The notes under the pieces were generated by a model. It ran no database searches. It was not told the DNA's origin and saw only the letters and a program-made list of their open reading frames with translations. The translations under genes were made by a program, and so were the position numbers. Shown one piece after another: positions 27,019 to 35,016 of a DNA stretch of 64,000 nt. Numbering within the stretch: position 1 is the stretch's first letter; each line of letters starts with the position of its first letter. This DNA is from Pontivivens ytuae (GTDB lineage Bacteria; Pseudomonadota; Alphaproteobacteria; Rhodobacterales; Rhodobacteraceae). The stretch covers positions 2,202,001 to 2,266,000 of the forward strand of contig NZ_CP064942.1 in the NCBI RefSeq assembly GCF_015679265.1, read 5' to 3'.

Positions 27019-28401
27019 TCAGCGGTTTTGTTCAATATGCCGCTCCAGCGCGGCGAGCTCTCCGGGCAGCCGCGTCACCCGCTCGGACCGGTCGTAGAGG
27101 TCGGCCATGCGCGGCGGCAGGGCGGGGCGATGGCCGGTCGCGGCCTCGACCGCATCGGGGAATTTCGCGGCATGGGCGGTGGCGAGCGTGACCATGGGGT
27201 TGGTCCCCAGATGCTCCCGCGCGACGCGGGTGCCGATGGCGGTGTGGGGGCAGAGGATATGGCCCGTCAGCTTCGCCATGGTGGTGATCTCAGCCAACGT
27301 TTCGTCCTCGCCCACACGGCCCGAGGCGAACTCCTCGCGCAGCCGGTCGAGCGCGCCTTGGGAAAGGTCGAAGCGCCCGTTCTCCTTCAGCTCGGTCATG
27401 AGCTGCGCCACGGCATCCCCCTCCCGGTCGTAGAGGTCGAAGAGCAGGCGCTCGAAGTTGGAGCTGACCTGGATGTCCATGGACGGGCTGATCGAGGGCG
27501 TCACGCCATGCTTCTCATGCGCGCCCGATTCCAGCGTGCGGTGCAGGATGTCGTTCTGGTTGGTGGCGATGATCAGCTTACCGATGGGCAGGCCCATGCG
27601 CTTGGCCACGTAGCCCGCGAAGATGTCGCCGAAGTTCCCCGTCGGCACGGTGAAATCGACGGTCCGCGCAGGCGCGCCGAGCGCGGTTGCAGCGGTGAAG
27701 TAGTATACCGCCTGCGCCAGCACCCGCGCCCAGTTGATCGAGTTCACCCCGGCCAGTCCCACCCGGTCGCGGAAGGTGAGGTCGTTGAACATGTCCTTCA
27801 CGAGCTGCTGGCAGGTGTCGAAATCGCCGTCGATGGCAAGCGCGTGGACATTTGCCTCGGAGGGCGTCGTCATCTGCCTGCGCTGCACCTCGCTGACCCG
27901 GCCGTGGGGGTAGAGGATGAAGACGTCGACCGCGTCGAGCCCCCGGAACGCCTCGATCGCCGCGGAGCCGGTGTCGCCGGAGGTCGCGCCCACGATGGTC
28001 ACCCGCTCGCCGCGCCGCTTCAGCGCCAGCTCGAACATCTGGCCGATGAGCTGCATCGCCACGTCCTTGAAGGCAAGCGTCGGCCCGTGGTGCAGCTCCA
28101 TCAGCCAGTCGTTGGCGCCGGTCTGGACCAGCGGCACGCGCGCGATATGGCTGAAGCCCTGATAGGCGCGCGCGATGATCCCGCGGAACTCCTCATCGGT
28201 GAACGCATCGCCGATGAAGGGTTTCATGACGCGGAAGGCGACCTCCTCGTAGGACTGCCCGGCCATGTCGGCGATTTCCGCCTCGCTCAGCGTCGGCCAG
28301 CTCTCCGGCACATAGAGGCCGCCGTCGCGGGCGAGCCCGGTCAGCATCGCCTCTTCGAAGCTCAGAACCGGGGCCTCCCCCCGCGTGGAAATGTAGCGCA
28401 T
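27019..28401 (-). CDS. thrC: threonine synthase
   Basis: 460 residues from the ATG at 28401, preceded by GGGAGGG. It starts MRYISTRGEAPVLSFEEA, the usual N-terminus. The PLP lysine is K112 in HGPTLAFKD, and the phosphate-binding loop is GATSGDTGSAA. It converts O-phosphohomoserine to threonine. Threonine breakdown genes kbl-tdh lie 18 kb away in this window. First gene of an operon with the M16 peptidase and an acetyltransferase. Confidence 0.96.
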   Translation of the reverse strand: MRYISTRGEAPVLSFEEAMLTGLARDGGLYVPESWPTLSEAEIADMAGQSYEEVAFRVMKPFIGDAFTDEEFRGIIARAYQGFSHIARVPLVQTGANDWLMELHHGPTLAFKDVAMQLIGQMFELALKRRGERVTIVGATSGDTGSAAIEAFRGLDAVDVFILYPHGRVSEVQRRQMTTPSEANVHALAIDGDFDTCQQLVKDMFNDLTFRDRVGLAGVNSINWARVLAQAVYYFTAATALGAPARTVDFTVPTGNFGDIFAGYVAKRMGLPIGKLIIATNQNDILHRTLESGAHEKHGVTPSISPSMDIQVSSNFERLLFDLYDREGDAVAQLMTELKENGRFDLSQGALDRLREEFASGRVGEDETLAEITTMAKLTGHILCPHTAIGTRVAREHLGTNPMVTLATAHAAKFPDAVEAATGHRPALPPRMADLYDRSERVTRLPGELAALERHIEQNR

Positions 28402-28480
28402 CGGTCCCTCCCGGCTGGCGGCGCCCTGAATAGCCGGGGCCGGGCGGGCGTGAAAGTCGGAAAGCGTCACGGATACATTC

Positions 28481-28546
28481 GGATTCGTCCAAATATCCAT
28501 GTCGCCACAGTTGCCGTGCGACCGACATGGATATTTGGGCGAAGCC
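28481..28546. repeat. large inverted repeat built from two copies of the TATTTG element
   Basis: Perfect 16-bp arms CCAAATATCCATGTCG (28489-28504) and CGACATGGATATTTGG (28523-28538), extendable to 24 bases at 22 of 24 matches, around an 18-base loop. Each arm carries the GGATATTTGG-CGAA core of the dispersed repeat family. It lies between the thrC leader and the end of the tetR gene. Confidence 0.8.
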
Positions 28547-28553
28547 GAAAGCC

Positions 28554-29111
28554 TCAGGCCATGCGGAAGGCGCGGCCCGCCATCAGGATCGGCTCCGGGC
28601 TGCGCTGGATGCGGGCGAGCATCCAGCCGCCCTCGATCGCGGTCAGCAGGGCCGTGCCCATCGCGTCGATATCCCGATCGTCGCCGAGGCGTTCGGCATG
28701 GCGGACCAGCACCGCGCGCCATTCGGCAAAGGCCGCGCGGCCCGCCTTGCTGAGCATCTCCGATTGCGGAACGGTATCGAGCAGAACCGTCGTCACCGGG
28801 CATCCGGCGGTGTAGTCTGAGGCGGCGAAGCCCTCCGCAATCATCTGCGTCAGCCGCTCTGCGCCCTCGTCCATGCTGGTCGCGTCGGCGAAGGCTGTCT
28901 CCATCAGTTGGGCGATCCTGTGTCCGGCGGTGCGGACCGCGACGGCGCCGAGCTCCTCCTTCCCGCCTGGGAAGTGGTGGTAGAAGCTGCCCTTCGGCGC
29001 GCCCGAGACCTCCAGCAACTCCGTCAGCCCGACGCCGTGGTAGCCGCGGCAGCGGAACAGGCGGATGGCGGTGTCGATCAGTCGGGACTTGGCATCGGAT
29101 GGGCGCGGCAT
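28554..29111 (-). CDS. TetR/AcrR-family transcriptional regulator
   Basis: 185 residues from the ATG at 29111. The N-terminal helix-turn-helix reads LIDTAIRLFRCRGYHGVGLTELLEVSGAPKGSFYHHF in two parts (residues about 10-46), as in LmrA/YxaF-like TetR proteins. The C-terminal ligand domain contains ASDYTAGCPVTTVLLD, common in that subgroup. It is divergent from an alpha/beta hydrolase gene across 76 bases that hold a good palindromic operator, so it probably represses itself and the hydrolase. Confidence 0.88.
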   Translation of the reverse strand: MPRPSDAKSRLIDTAIRLFRCRGYHGVGLTELLEVSGAPKGSFYHHFPGGKEELGAVAVRTAGHRIAQLMETAFADATSMDEGAERLTQMIAEGFAASDYTAGCPVTTVLLDTVPQSEMLSKAGRAAFAEWRAVLVRHAERLGDDRDIDAMGTALLTAIEGGWMLARIQRSPEPILMAGRAFRMA

Positions 29112-29160
29112 GGCTCTTCTTAATTGTTGTATGGTGATTGGTCTAGTGCTACGACTCGTT

Positions 29161-29178
29161 CTATGGCGATCACCATAG
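29161..29178. promoter_or_regulatory. TetR-type operator before the alpha/beta hydrolase gene
   Basis: CTATGGCGATCACCATAG is symmetric at 16 of 18 positions and ends just before the hydrolase ribosome binding site. A further half-site, TATGGTGAT at 29130-29138, lies closer to the tetR start. Confidence 0.65.
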
Positions 29179-29187
29179 GAGCGTGCC

Positions 29188-30027
29188 ATGCGGACCACCT
29201 TCCAGAGCAATGACGGAGCCCGGCTGGCCGGCGAGTGGCGTTTCGCCGAGGCGCCGCGCGCCGTCGCGGTGCTGCATGGCGCAACGGGTGTCCCGGCGGG
29301 CTACTACGGCCCCTTCGCGGACTGGATGGCGGCGGAGCGCCGGGTACACGTTCTGATCTACGACTACCGCGACACCGGCTGGTCGGCCGATGGGCCGGTG
29401 CGCCGCTCTCGCGCGCGCATGTCGGATTGGGGCGTCGCGGACCAGTCGGCGGCACTCGACCACGCGCTTGCCACCTTCCCGGACCTGCCGGTCTGGACCA
29501 TCGGGCACTCGCTGGGCGGCATGTGCCTCGCTTTCCATGAGAACGCCGATCGGGTCGAGCGGCACATCGCCATCGCCTCCGGCCCCGCGCACTGGACGCG
29601 GCACCCATGGCACTTCATGCCACAGGTGCTGGCCTTCTGGTTCCTGATCGGGCCGCTGGCCACTCGCCTGCGCGGCTACCTGCCGGGTGCGGCGATGGGG
29701 CTGAAGGCCAACCTGCCCGCCGGGGTGTTCTGGCAATGGCGGCGCTGGTGCACCAGCCGGGAGTTCCATCGGATCGACTGGGGCGGCGTGATGCCGGAGC
29801 CGCAGCCGAGCCGCGTGCGCTGCCCGGTGGAGCTCGTCGCCTTCGAGGATGACGTGATGATCCCGCCCTACCAGGTGCAGGCGCTCGCTGCATTCTATCC
29901 GCTCGCCGAGGTCAGCTTCCGCTCGATCGCGCCGCGCGCCGTGGGGCTGAAGGGGATCGGGCATATCGCCGGGTTCGCCCGCCGCTCCGCCGCGGCCTGG
30001 CCGCGCATGGTGCCCGAGTTCGCATGA
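29188..30027 (+). CDS. alpha/beta hydrolase, serine aminopeptidase-like
   Basis: 279 residues; nucleophile elbow GHSLGG with Ser108, oxyanion region VLHGATGVPAGYYG near residue 29 and a late GIGHIAGF with the likely catalytic His. The substrate is unknown. Divergent partner is a TetR regulator, a common pairing for enzymes that deal with small exogenous esters or lipophilic compounds. The ATG follows AGGAGCGTGCC. Confidence 0.85.
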   Translation: MRTTFQSNDGARLAGEWRFAEAPRAVAVLHGATGVPAGYYGPFADWMAAERRVHVLIYDYRDTGWSADGPVRRSRARMSDWGVADQSAALDHALATFPDLPVWTIGHSLGGMCLAFHENADRVERHIAIASGPAHWTRHPWHFMPQVLAFWFLIGPLATRLRGYLPGAAMGLKANLPAGVFWQWRRWCTSREFHRIDWGGVMPEPQPSRVRCPVELVAFEDDVMIPPYQVQALAAFYPLAEVSFRSIAPRAVGLKGIGHIAGFARRSAAAWPRMVPEFA

Positions 30028-30049
30028 CAGGCCCGGCCTCCGACGTTAT

Positions 30050-31456
30050 GTGGAGGCCATGCCGCTCGATGACGCCTTTCTCGACCGCCTCCGCGCGCTG
30101 GATCTCGGCCTGACCGAGGCTGCCCCCGCCTATCTGGAGGAGCCGCGCGGCCGTTGGCACGGCGCCGCCGCCCCGCTCGCCAGGCCGCGGGATGTCGAGG
30201 GCGTCTCAGCGCTGCTGGCCGCCTGCAACGAGGCGGGCGTGCCCGTCGTGCCCTATGGCGGCGGCACGGGCCTCGTCGGCGGGCAGATCCACGAGGCGGG
30301 CGGCGCCGTGCTCCTGTCGCTGGAGCGCCTGAACGAGGTGCGCGAGGTGGCGGCCGCTGACGGCGCCCTGATCGTCGAGGCCGGCGTCACGCTCGCCGAG
30401 GTCCAGCAGGCGGCGGAGGAGGCAGGCTGTCTCTTTCCCCTCTCCATCGCTTCGGAAGGCACCGCGCGGATCGGCGGTGTGCTCGCCACGAACGCGGGCG
30501 GCGTCAACGTCCTGCGCTACGGCAACGCCCGCGATCTGGTACTGGGCATCGAGGCGGTGCTCGCCGACGGTACCGTGATCCGCGACCTGAAACGCTTGCG
30601 GAAGGACAATAGCGGCTACGACCTGCGGCACCTGCTGATCGGCTCCGAAGGGACGCTGGGAGTCATCACCGCGGCGAGCCTGCGCCTGCTGCCCCGCCCG
30701 GCGGAGGTCGCGACGGCCTTCCTTGCGGTGGAGAGCCCGGCGGGTGCGCTCGACCTGCTGCAGGATCTGCAGGGGCAGCTTGGCGAGGTGATCTCCGCCT
30801 TCGAGCTGGTGCACCGGCAGGGGCTCGATTTCCTCGCCGAGCACTTCCCGGACATGACCCACCCGCTGGAGACGCGGCCCGACTGGATGGTGCTGGTCGA
30901 GGTCGGCGGGGCCTACGGGACGGCCAAGGCGCTGGAGACGGGGCTCGCTGACGCCTTCGAGCGCGGCGCAGTCAGCGACGCTGTGATCGCCCAGAACGAA
31001 GGCCAGCGCGATGCGCTCTGGGCCGTGCGGGAGACGATACCGGAGGCAAACCGGCTGACGGGCTCGATCAGCTCTCACGACATCTCCGTCCCGCTGTCGC
31101 GGCTGCCGGAGTTCATCGAGCGGGGGCGGGTTGCGGTGGCCGAGGTCGCGCCGGACGCCCGGATCAACTGCTTCGGCCATGTCGGCGACGGCAACCTGCA
31201 CTACAACGCCTTCCCGGCGGCGGGCCGTGACAAACGGGACTACGCGAACCAGCGGGACGCGGTGCAGCGTGCCGTGCACGACCTCGTCGTCTCACTCGGC
31301 GGTTCGGTGAGCGCGGAGCACGGCGTCGGCCGGCTTAAAACCGCGGATCTGGAGCGCTACGGCGACCCGGGTCGCCTCGCGGCGATGCGCGCGATCAAGG
31401 CGGCGCTCGACCCGCGCGGTATCCTGAACCCCGGTGTCATCCTGACGCAAAGCTGA
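30050..31456 (+). CDS. FAD-linked oxidase / D-2-hydroxyacid dehydrogenase (GlcD-like)
   Basis: 468 residues. The FAD-binding PCMH domain carries VPYGGGTGLVGGQ and, after it, FPLSIASEGTARIGGVLATNAGG. The C-terminal oxidase domain ends with CFGHVGDGNLHYN (His ligands) and SVSAEHGVGRLK. This is the VAO-type fold used for D-lactate, glycolate or D-2-hydroxyglutarate oxidation; which one cannot be told from sequence alone. The GTG at 30050 and an ATG at 30059 are both possible starts; TGGAGG lies between them, very close to the ATG. Confidence 0.9.
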   Translation: MEAMPLDDAFLDRLRALDLGLTEAAPAYLEEPRGRWHGAAAPLARPRDVEGVSALLAACNEAGVPVVPYGGGTGLVGGQIHEAGGAVLLSLERLNEVREVAAADGALIVEAGVTLAEVQQAAEEAGCLFPLSIASEGTARIGGVLATNAGGVNVLRYGNARDLVLGIEAVLADGTVIRDLKRLRKDNSGYDLRHLLIGSEGTLGVITAASLRLLPRPAEVATAFLAVESPAGALDLLQDLQGQLGEVISAFELVHRQGLDFLAEHFPDMTHPLETRPDWMVLVEVGGAYGTAKALETGLADAFERGAVSDAVIAQNEGQRDALWAVRETIPEANRLTGSISSHDISVPLSRLPEFIERGRVAVAEVAPDARINCFGHVGDGNLHYNAFPAAGRDKRDYANQRDAVQRAVHDLVVSLGGSVSAEHGVGRLKTADLERYGDPGRLAAMRAIKAALDPRGILNPGVILTQS

Positions 31457-31458
31457 AA

Positions 31459-31491
31459 CGGCGCCCCCAAGTGGGGTGGCTGGGGGCGCCG
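31459..31491 (+). terminator. strong hairpin after the FAD-linked oxidase gene
   Basis: Perfect 10-bp stem CGGCGCCCCC / GGGGGCGCCG with a 13-base loop, directly after the stop. It is not followed by a T run. A second hairpin CTGTCGG / CCGACAG spans 31517-31542. Confidence 0.6.
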
Positions 31492-31585
31492 TCAGGACCA
31501 TTGGTCCGGCAAGCAGCTGTCGGATCTCCATGTCCCCGACAGGCCTCGGAGTAGACCCTGATCGTAAAGAGAGGGTTAACGCCGG

Positions 31586-32125
31586 TTAGGCGCCTTCAAA
31601 TGCCGTTAGGGCATGCACGTCCACGCCCATCGCCTCGAGCCGCTGGCGCCCGCCGAGCTCCGGAAGGTCCACGACGAAGGCGCAGCCCGCGACCTTCCCG
31701 CCCAGGCGTTCGATCAGCTTGATCCCGGCCTCGGCCGTCCCCCCGGTGGCCAGCAGGTCGTCCACGATCAGCACGCTCTCGCCGGCCTGGATCGAATCGG
31801 TGTGGATCTCGACCGTCGCCTGCCCGTACTCGAGCTGATAGTCCTGCGCGATCCGGTCATGGGGCAGCTTGCCCGCCTTGCGGATCGGGATGAACCCGAT
31901 GCCGAGCTGGTGCGCGACCGCGCCGCCCAGGATGAAGCCACGCGCCTCCAGCCCCGCAACCCGGTCGATCGGCTGACCGGCGAAGGGGTGCAGCAGCATG
32001 TCCACCGCCATGCGAAAGCCCCGCGCGTCGTTGAACAGCGTCGTCACGTCCCGGAACATGATCCCCTCGTGGGGGAAGTCCGGGATCGTGCGGATGTAGT
32101 CTTGGATGGATTTCGAATTCACCAT
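31586..32125 (-). CDS. apt: adenine phosphoribosyltransferase
   Basis: 179 residues, typical length. It starts with the standard [20 protein letters not shown], and the PRPP-binding loop is [14 protein letters not shown]. It salvages adenine to AMP. Methylthioadenosine phosphorylase, which releases adenine, is encoded 3.5 kb away. A 39-residue microprotein gene lies 63 bases upstream on the same strand. Confidence 0.96.
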   Translation of the reverse strand: MVNSKSIQDYIRTIPDFPHEGIMFRDVTTLFNDARGFRMAVDMLLHPFAGQPIDRVAGLEARGFILGGAVAHQLGIGFIPIRKAGKLPHDRIAQDYQLEYGQATVEIHTDSIQAGESVLIVDDLLATGGTAEAGIKLIERLGGKVAGCAFVVDLPELGGRQRLEAMGVDVHALTAFEGA

Positions 32126-32188
32126 CGGGGCCTCTGCGGCTGGACGAACCTCGCCCTTGTGGCGCAGGCCAGCCCCGATGCGCAAGCC

Positions 32189-32308
32189 TCAGCGGCGGCG
32201 GATCTCCGAGAACGCCCGGTAGAGCCGCTCGGGCAGCCACGTCAGGTGCGGCTTGTTCCAGTCGTAGCGATCCCGGATGACAAGCGCTTGTGCCGTCACG
32301 ATATTCAT
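32189..32308 (-). CDS. 39-residue microprotein A (LT[WY]LP family)
   Basis: ATG at 32308 with a strong ribosome binding site (GAGGTGAG, about 6 bases upstream); stop at 32189-32191. It contains the core HLTWLPERLYRAF and ends in Arg-rich EIRRR. It resembles a second microprotein at 34336-34491: both begin M-[NH]-[IV] with A-[QR]-A-L near residue 6-9 and share LT[WY]LP[RE]..Y. No function known. It is too short for routine gene calling. Confidence 0.65.
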   Translation of the reverse strand: MNIVTAQALVIRDRYDWNKPHLTWLPERLYRAFSEIRRR

Positions 32309-32370
32309 GTGTACTCACCTCTTTCCCACGAGCCCCTTTTGGGGCATTCTGTCGTTCGTTACGCTATCGA

Positions 32371-32382
32371 ATGTATATACAT
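32371..32382. promoter_or_regulatory. perfect palindrome upstream of the RHH gene
   Basis: ATGTATATACAT, a perfect 12-bp palindrome 30 bases before the proposed GTG start of the ribbon-helix-helix gene. A candidate autoregulatory site; it also contains an alternative ATG. Confidence 0.4.
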
Positions 32383-32412
32383 CTGCTGCACGTTCAAGAG
32401 CCGAGTCGCACC

Positions 32413-32595
32413 GTGAACAAAAAATCTGAAAAAAGCGGAAAGAAGTCGGCCAAGAAAAGCAGCCAACTTGTCATCAGGGTTGAGAAGTCGGAGCGGGATG
32501 CATTCGTACAGTTGTGCGATGAGCTCGACACATCAGCCGCGCGGGAGATTCGCCACTTCATGCGTCGTTTCGTCGACGAGCATAAGAACGGCTAG
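32413..32595 (+). CDS. small ribbon-helix-helix-like protein
   Basis: 60 residues from a GTG at 32413; an in-frame ATG at 32371 would add 14 residues. A lysine/serine-rich N-terminus (KKSEKSGKKSAKKS) is followed by a compact beta-helix-helix pattern: QLVIRVEKSERDAFVQLCDE, then LDTSAAREIRHFMRRFVDEH. This looks like a MetJ/Arc-type DNA-binding fold, inferred from pattern. It converges on the Lrp gene, and the two stops share four bases (CTAG). Confidence 0.65.
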   Translation: MNKKSEKSGKKSAKKSSQLVIRVEKSERDAFVQLCDELDTSAAREIRHFMRRFVDEHKNG

Positions 32596-33077
32596 GCGAG
32601 CTCCTCGGGATGCTGCACCACGTGCAGGTCTGCGGTGACCCCGGCCTGCGGCGGACGCTCCAGATACGTCGACAGCGCCACGTAGCTGCGCGTCGCCTGC
32701 ACGCCTTTGATATCGTAGATCCGCGCGAGCAGCCCCTCCAGTGCCGGGCTGTCAGTGACCCGGACCTTAAGCAACATGCAGGTGTCCCCGGTGACGGAGT
32801 GGATCTCCTCCACCTCCGGCAGGTCGCCGAGGGCCAGCATCACTGGCGTCTTGCCCCAGCCGATCGTGTCGACATGCACGAAGGCGAGCAGGGCCTTGCC
32901 GACCTGCGCCGGGTCGATCCGCGCCTCGACGCCCTTGATGGCGCCCGAGGCGCGCAGCTTCTTCACCCGGTCATGCACCGCGGGCGGCGACAGGCCGACC
33001 TGCTCGGAAAGTTTGGCGTAGCTCTGCCCGGCATCGGTCACGAGGGCGGCTAATATCCTTCGGTCGATTTCGTCCAT
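32592..33077 (-). CDS. Lrp/AsnC-family transcriptional regulator
   Basis: 161 residues. N-terminal winged helix: DEIDRRILAALVTDAGQSYA, then LSEQVGLSPPAVHDRVKKL. C-terminal RAM effector domain: VMLALGDLPEVEEIHSVTGD. It is divergent from an MFS transporter gene, which it probably controls, sensing an amino acid or related ligand. Confidence 0.92.
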   Translation of the reverse strand: MDEIDRRILAALVTDAGQSYAKLSEQVGLSPPAVHDRVKKLRASGAIKGVEARIDPAQVGKALLAFVHVDTIGWGKTPVMLALGDLPEVEEIHSVTGDTCMLLKVRVTDSPALEGLLARIYDIKGVQATRSYVALSTYLERPPQAGVTADLHVVQHPEELA

Positions 33078-33092
33078 CGGTGAGGCTCCTTC

Positions 33093-33109
33093 GCATTCCT
33101 TCCGAATGC
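33093..33109. promoter_or_regulatory. candidate Lrp operator
   Basis: GCATTC-CTTCC-GAATGC, a perfect 6-bp inverted repeat with a 5-base centre, 15 bases upstream of the lrp-like start in the divergent intergenic region; ATTCG is repeated just downstream. Confidence 0.5.
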
Positions 33110-33197
33110 CATTCGTTTCTGACGATCTACTCCGAACTTCATATTGAGAGGTCGCCGCTTCGATGCAACTCCTTCGCTCAAGCTGGAGGAGTGAACC

Positions 33198-34370
33198 ATG
33201 CGCATCCTGACCCCCACGATCCTGTTGCTGACCTCCGCGGTGGGCGTGGTCGGCGCCAATTCGCTGATGCTAGGCCCCATCGCGACCACGGTGGCCGAGA
33301 GCTTTCCGGGCGCCGACGCGGCGCGCGTCCTGCAGGCCGCATCGGCCTACGGCCTCGCCACGGCGCTGAGCGCACTTGGCCTCGCGCCGCAGGTCGACCG
33401 GATCGGCGCGGGCCGCGTCGTCCTGCTGGCGCTGGCGACCCTTGCCGTGGCGTTGGCGGGTGCGATGCTCGCGATCGGCGTTGGAATGCTGATCGGCGCT
33501 CAGGTCCTAGCGGGTCTGGCCGCCGGGGCTGCGCTGCCCGCGATCTACTCCCTCACGGCGGAGGTCGCGCTGAAGGGGCGGGAGGCGGAGACTCTCGGCA
33601 TCGTGCTCACCGGCTGGACCCTAGCGCTGGTCGCGGGGGTCAGCCTCGCCGCCCCGATCTCCGATTTCGTGCACTGGCGGGCCGTGTTTGGCCTGCTCGC
33701 CGGCTTCGCCGCCCTGATCGCCACAGCGCTCGCCTTGCGGCTGGAGCGCGGGAGCGGTGCGCCGGGGCACCGGACCTCGCCACTTGCCGCGCTGCGTGTG
33801 CCGGGGATCGGCGCCGGGCTCGTCGGCGTTGCAGGGTTCATGATCGCGTTCTACGGGGTCTACACGTGGCTGGGGCCGCATGTGCAGCAGGTGCTCGGCC
33901 GCTCCACCGCGCTGACGGGGCTGCTGCCGCTGGCTTATGGCATCGGCTTCGGCCTGGCCGTCCCGCTCGACCGGATGGTGGACCGCTGGGGCTCCGCGCG
34001 GATGCGGCCCATCGTGCTCGCGATCCTCGTCGGCGTCTATGTGGCCCTGGCGCTGGGCATGGGCGCGTTCTGGGTGCTGGTCGCGCTCTGCCTCGTCTGG
34101 GGCCTCGTCAACCATGTCGCGATGACGCTGATCGTGGGCGGGCTTACCCAGCTTGATCCAGCACGGCGCGGGGCGATCATGGGGCTCTACTCGGCGACGA
34201 CGTATCTGTGCGTGGCAGTGGGCGTGAGCGGCTTTCGCCCGATCTACGAGGGCTTTGGCCTCGCGACCGCTGCCGTCGTCTCCGCCCTGTGTCTCATTCC
34301 GGCGCTGGTCCAGTCCCTGCGCCGGAGCGGCTGGTTCAACGGCCCATCCCGGCGCGCAGGCGCTTCATGA
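33198..34370 (+). CDS. MFS transporter
   Basis: 390 residues with about twelve hydrophobic helices and the standard two-times-six topology. A motif A-like loop is seen as PQVDRIGAGRVVLLA after helix 2 and again as DRMVDRWGSARMRPI after helix 8. An export role (arabinose-efflux type) is likely but the substrate is unknown. It is divergent from an Lrp-type regulator with a candidate operator between. Its 3' end overlaps a convergent microprotein gene by 35 bases. Confidence 0.9.
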   Translation: MRILTPTILLLTSAVGVVGANSLMLGPIATTVAESFPGADAARVLQAASAYGLATALSALGLAPQVDRIGAGRVVLLALATLAVALAGAMLAIGVGMLIGAQVLAGLAAGAALPAIYSLTAEVALKGREAETLGIVLTGWTLALVAGVSLAAPISDFVHWRAVFGLLAGFAALIATALALRLERGSGAPGHRTSPLAALRVPGIGAGLVGVAGFMIAFYGVYTWLGPHVQQVLGRSTALTGLLPLAYGIGFGLAVPLDRMVDRWGSARMRPIVLAILVGVYVALALGMGAFWVLVALCLVWGLVNHVAMTLIVGGLTQLDPARRGAIMGLYSATTYLCVAVGVSGFRPIYEGFGLATAAVVSALCLIPALVQSLRRSGWFNGPSRRAGAS

Positions 34371-34491
34371 GGCGGGCGCGCCAACTGTCGCGCTTGGTAT
34401 AGACCGTGCGCGGCAGGTAGGTCAGGCGATCGTCGGCCCGGTTCTGCCGATGCTCCAGCGGGAGCAGGGCGCGGGCGATCTGGACATGCAT
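34336..34491 (-). CDS. 51-residue microprotein B (LT[WY]LP family)
   Basis: ATG at 34491 preceded by AAGGAGTGTCCG, a good ribosome binding site; stop at 34336-34338. The core is RLTYLPRTVYTKRDSW, with a highly basic tail (RARLMKRLRAG). It is related to the 39-residue protein at 32189-32308. Its last 35 bases overlap the convergent MFS gene, so those codons are read on both strands. Confidence 0.65.
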   Translation of the reverse strand: MHVQIARALLPLEHRQNRADDRLTYLPRTVYTKRDSWRARLMKRLRAGMGR

Positions 34492-34620
34492 CGGACACTC
34501 CTTCATCGAAACGTCATCAAACTGTCACATAGCGTGCCCGGGAAATGACCCCACGTCAAATCGGATCGCAGTATTAACGCGTGAATTGTGCGTGAAAACG
34601 GTGGGTTGGCGGGATTTTCG

Positions 34621-34899
34621 CTATCGATCCGCCCCGTCCGACCCCTTCCGCAAGGCGCGCAGGACCATGACCACGAGCACGGCGATGATCATCCCGGCGA
34701 ACAGAAGCTCCACGACGTAGGTGAAGATGTCCTCGCCATCGAAGACCCGATCGCGGAGTGTGGACGACGCGCTTCCCCCGCGCCGAATGGTGTCGGGACG
34801 CCCCTCGATCAGGCCCGTCACCGCGTCATGCGCGATGAACAGCGCGAACAGGAAGAAGCCCAGCAGGCCGAACGCGACCACGCCGTAGACGATTTTCAC
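34621..34899 (-). CDS. small membrane protein with two helices
   Basis: 92 residues; hydrophobic helices at about residues 4-24 and 61-83 with a charged central loop (RPDTIRRGG, RDRVFDGEDIF) and a basic end (RALRKG). No recognised family. Monocistronic or behind mtnP, 117 bases away on the same strand. Confidence 0.7.
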   Translation of the reverse strand: MKIVYGVVAFGLLGFFLFALFIAHDAVTGLIEGRPDTIRRGGSASSTLRDRVFDGEDIFTYVVELLFAGMIIAVLVVMVLRALRKGSDGADR

Positions 34900-35016
34900 G
34901 CTGGGGTCGTTCGAGGATGGAATGGCCGCTCTCCATACGGTCGAACGGCGCTTGGCCGCGGATGAGGGAGGGTACCGGGCGCTCCGCGAGCGGGCAATGT
35001 CCGCTGCTATTGCCCG

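Noticed and set aside
25684..28815. Long open frame on the plus strand (over 1000 codons) opposite the M16 peptidase and thrC genes
   Set aside because: Antisense shadow of GC-rich coding DNA; composition is Arg/Ala/His-rich with no recognisable motif, while the minus strand holds clear enzymes.
31292..31531. Minus-strand small frame across the hairpin after the FAD-linked oxidase
   Set aside because: Most of it is antisense to the oxidase gene and its stop-proximal hairpin; ribosome binding site is too close to the ATG.
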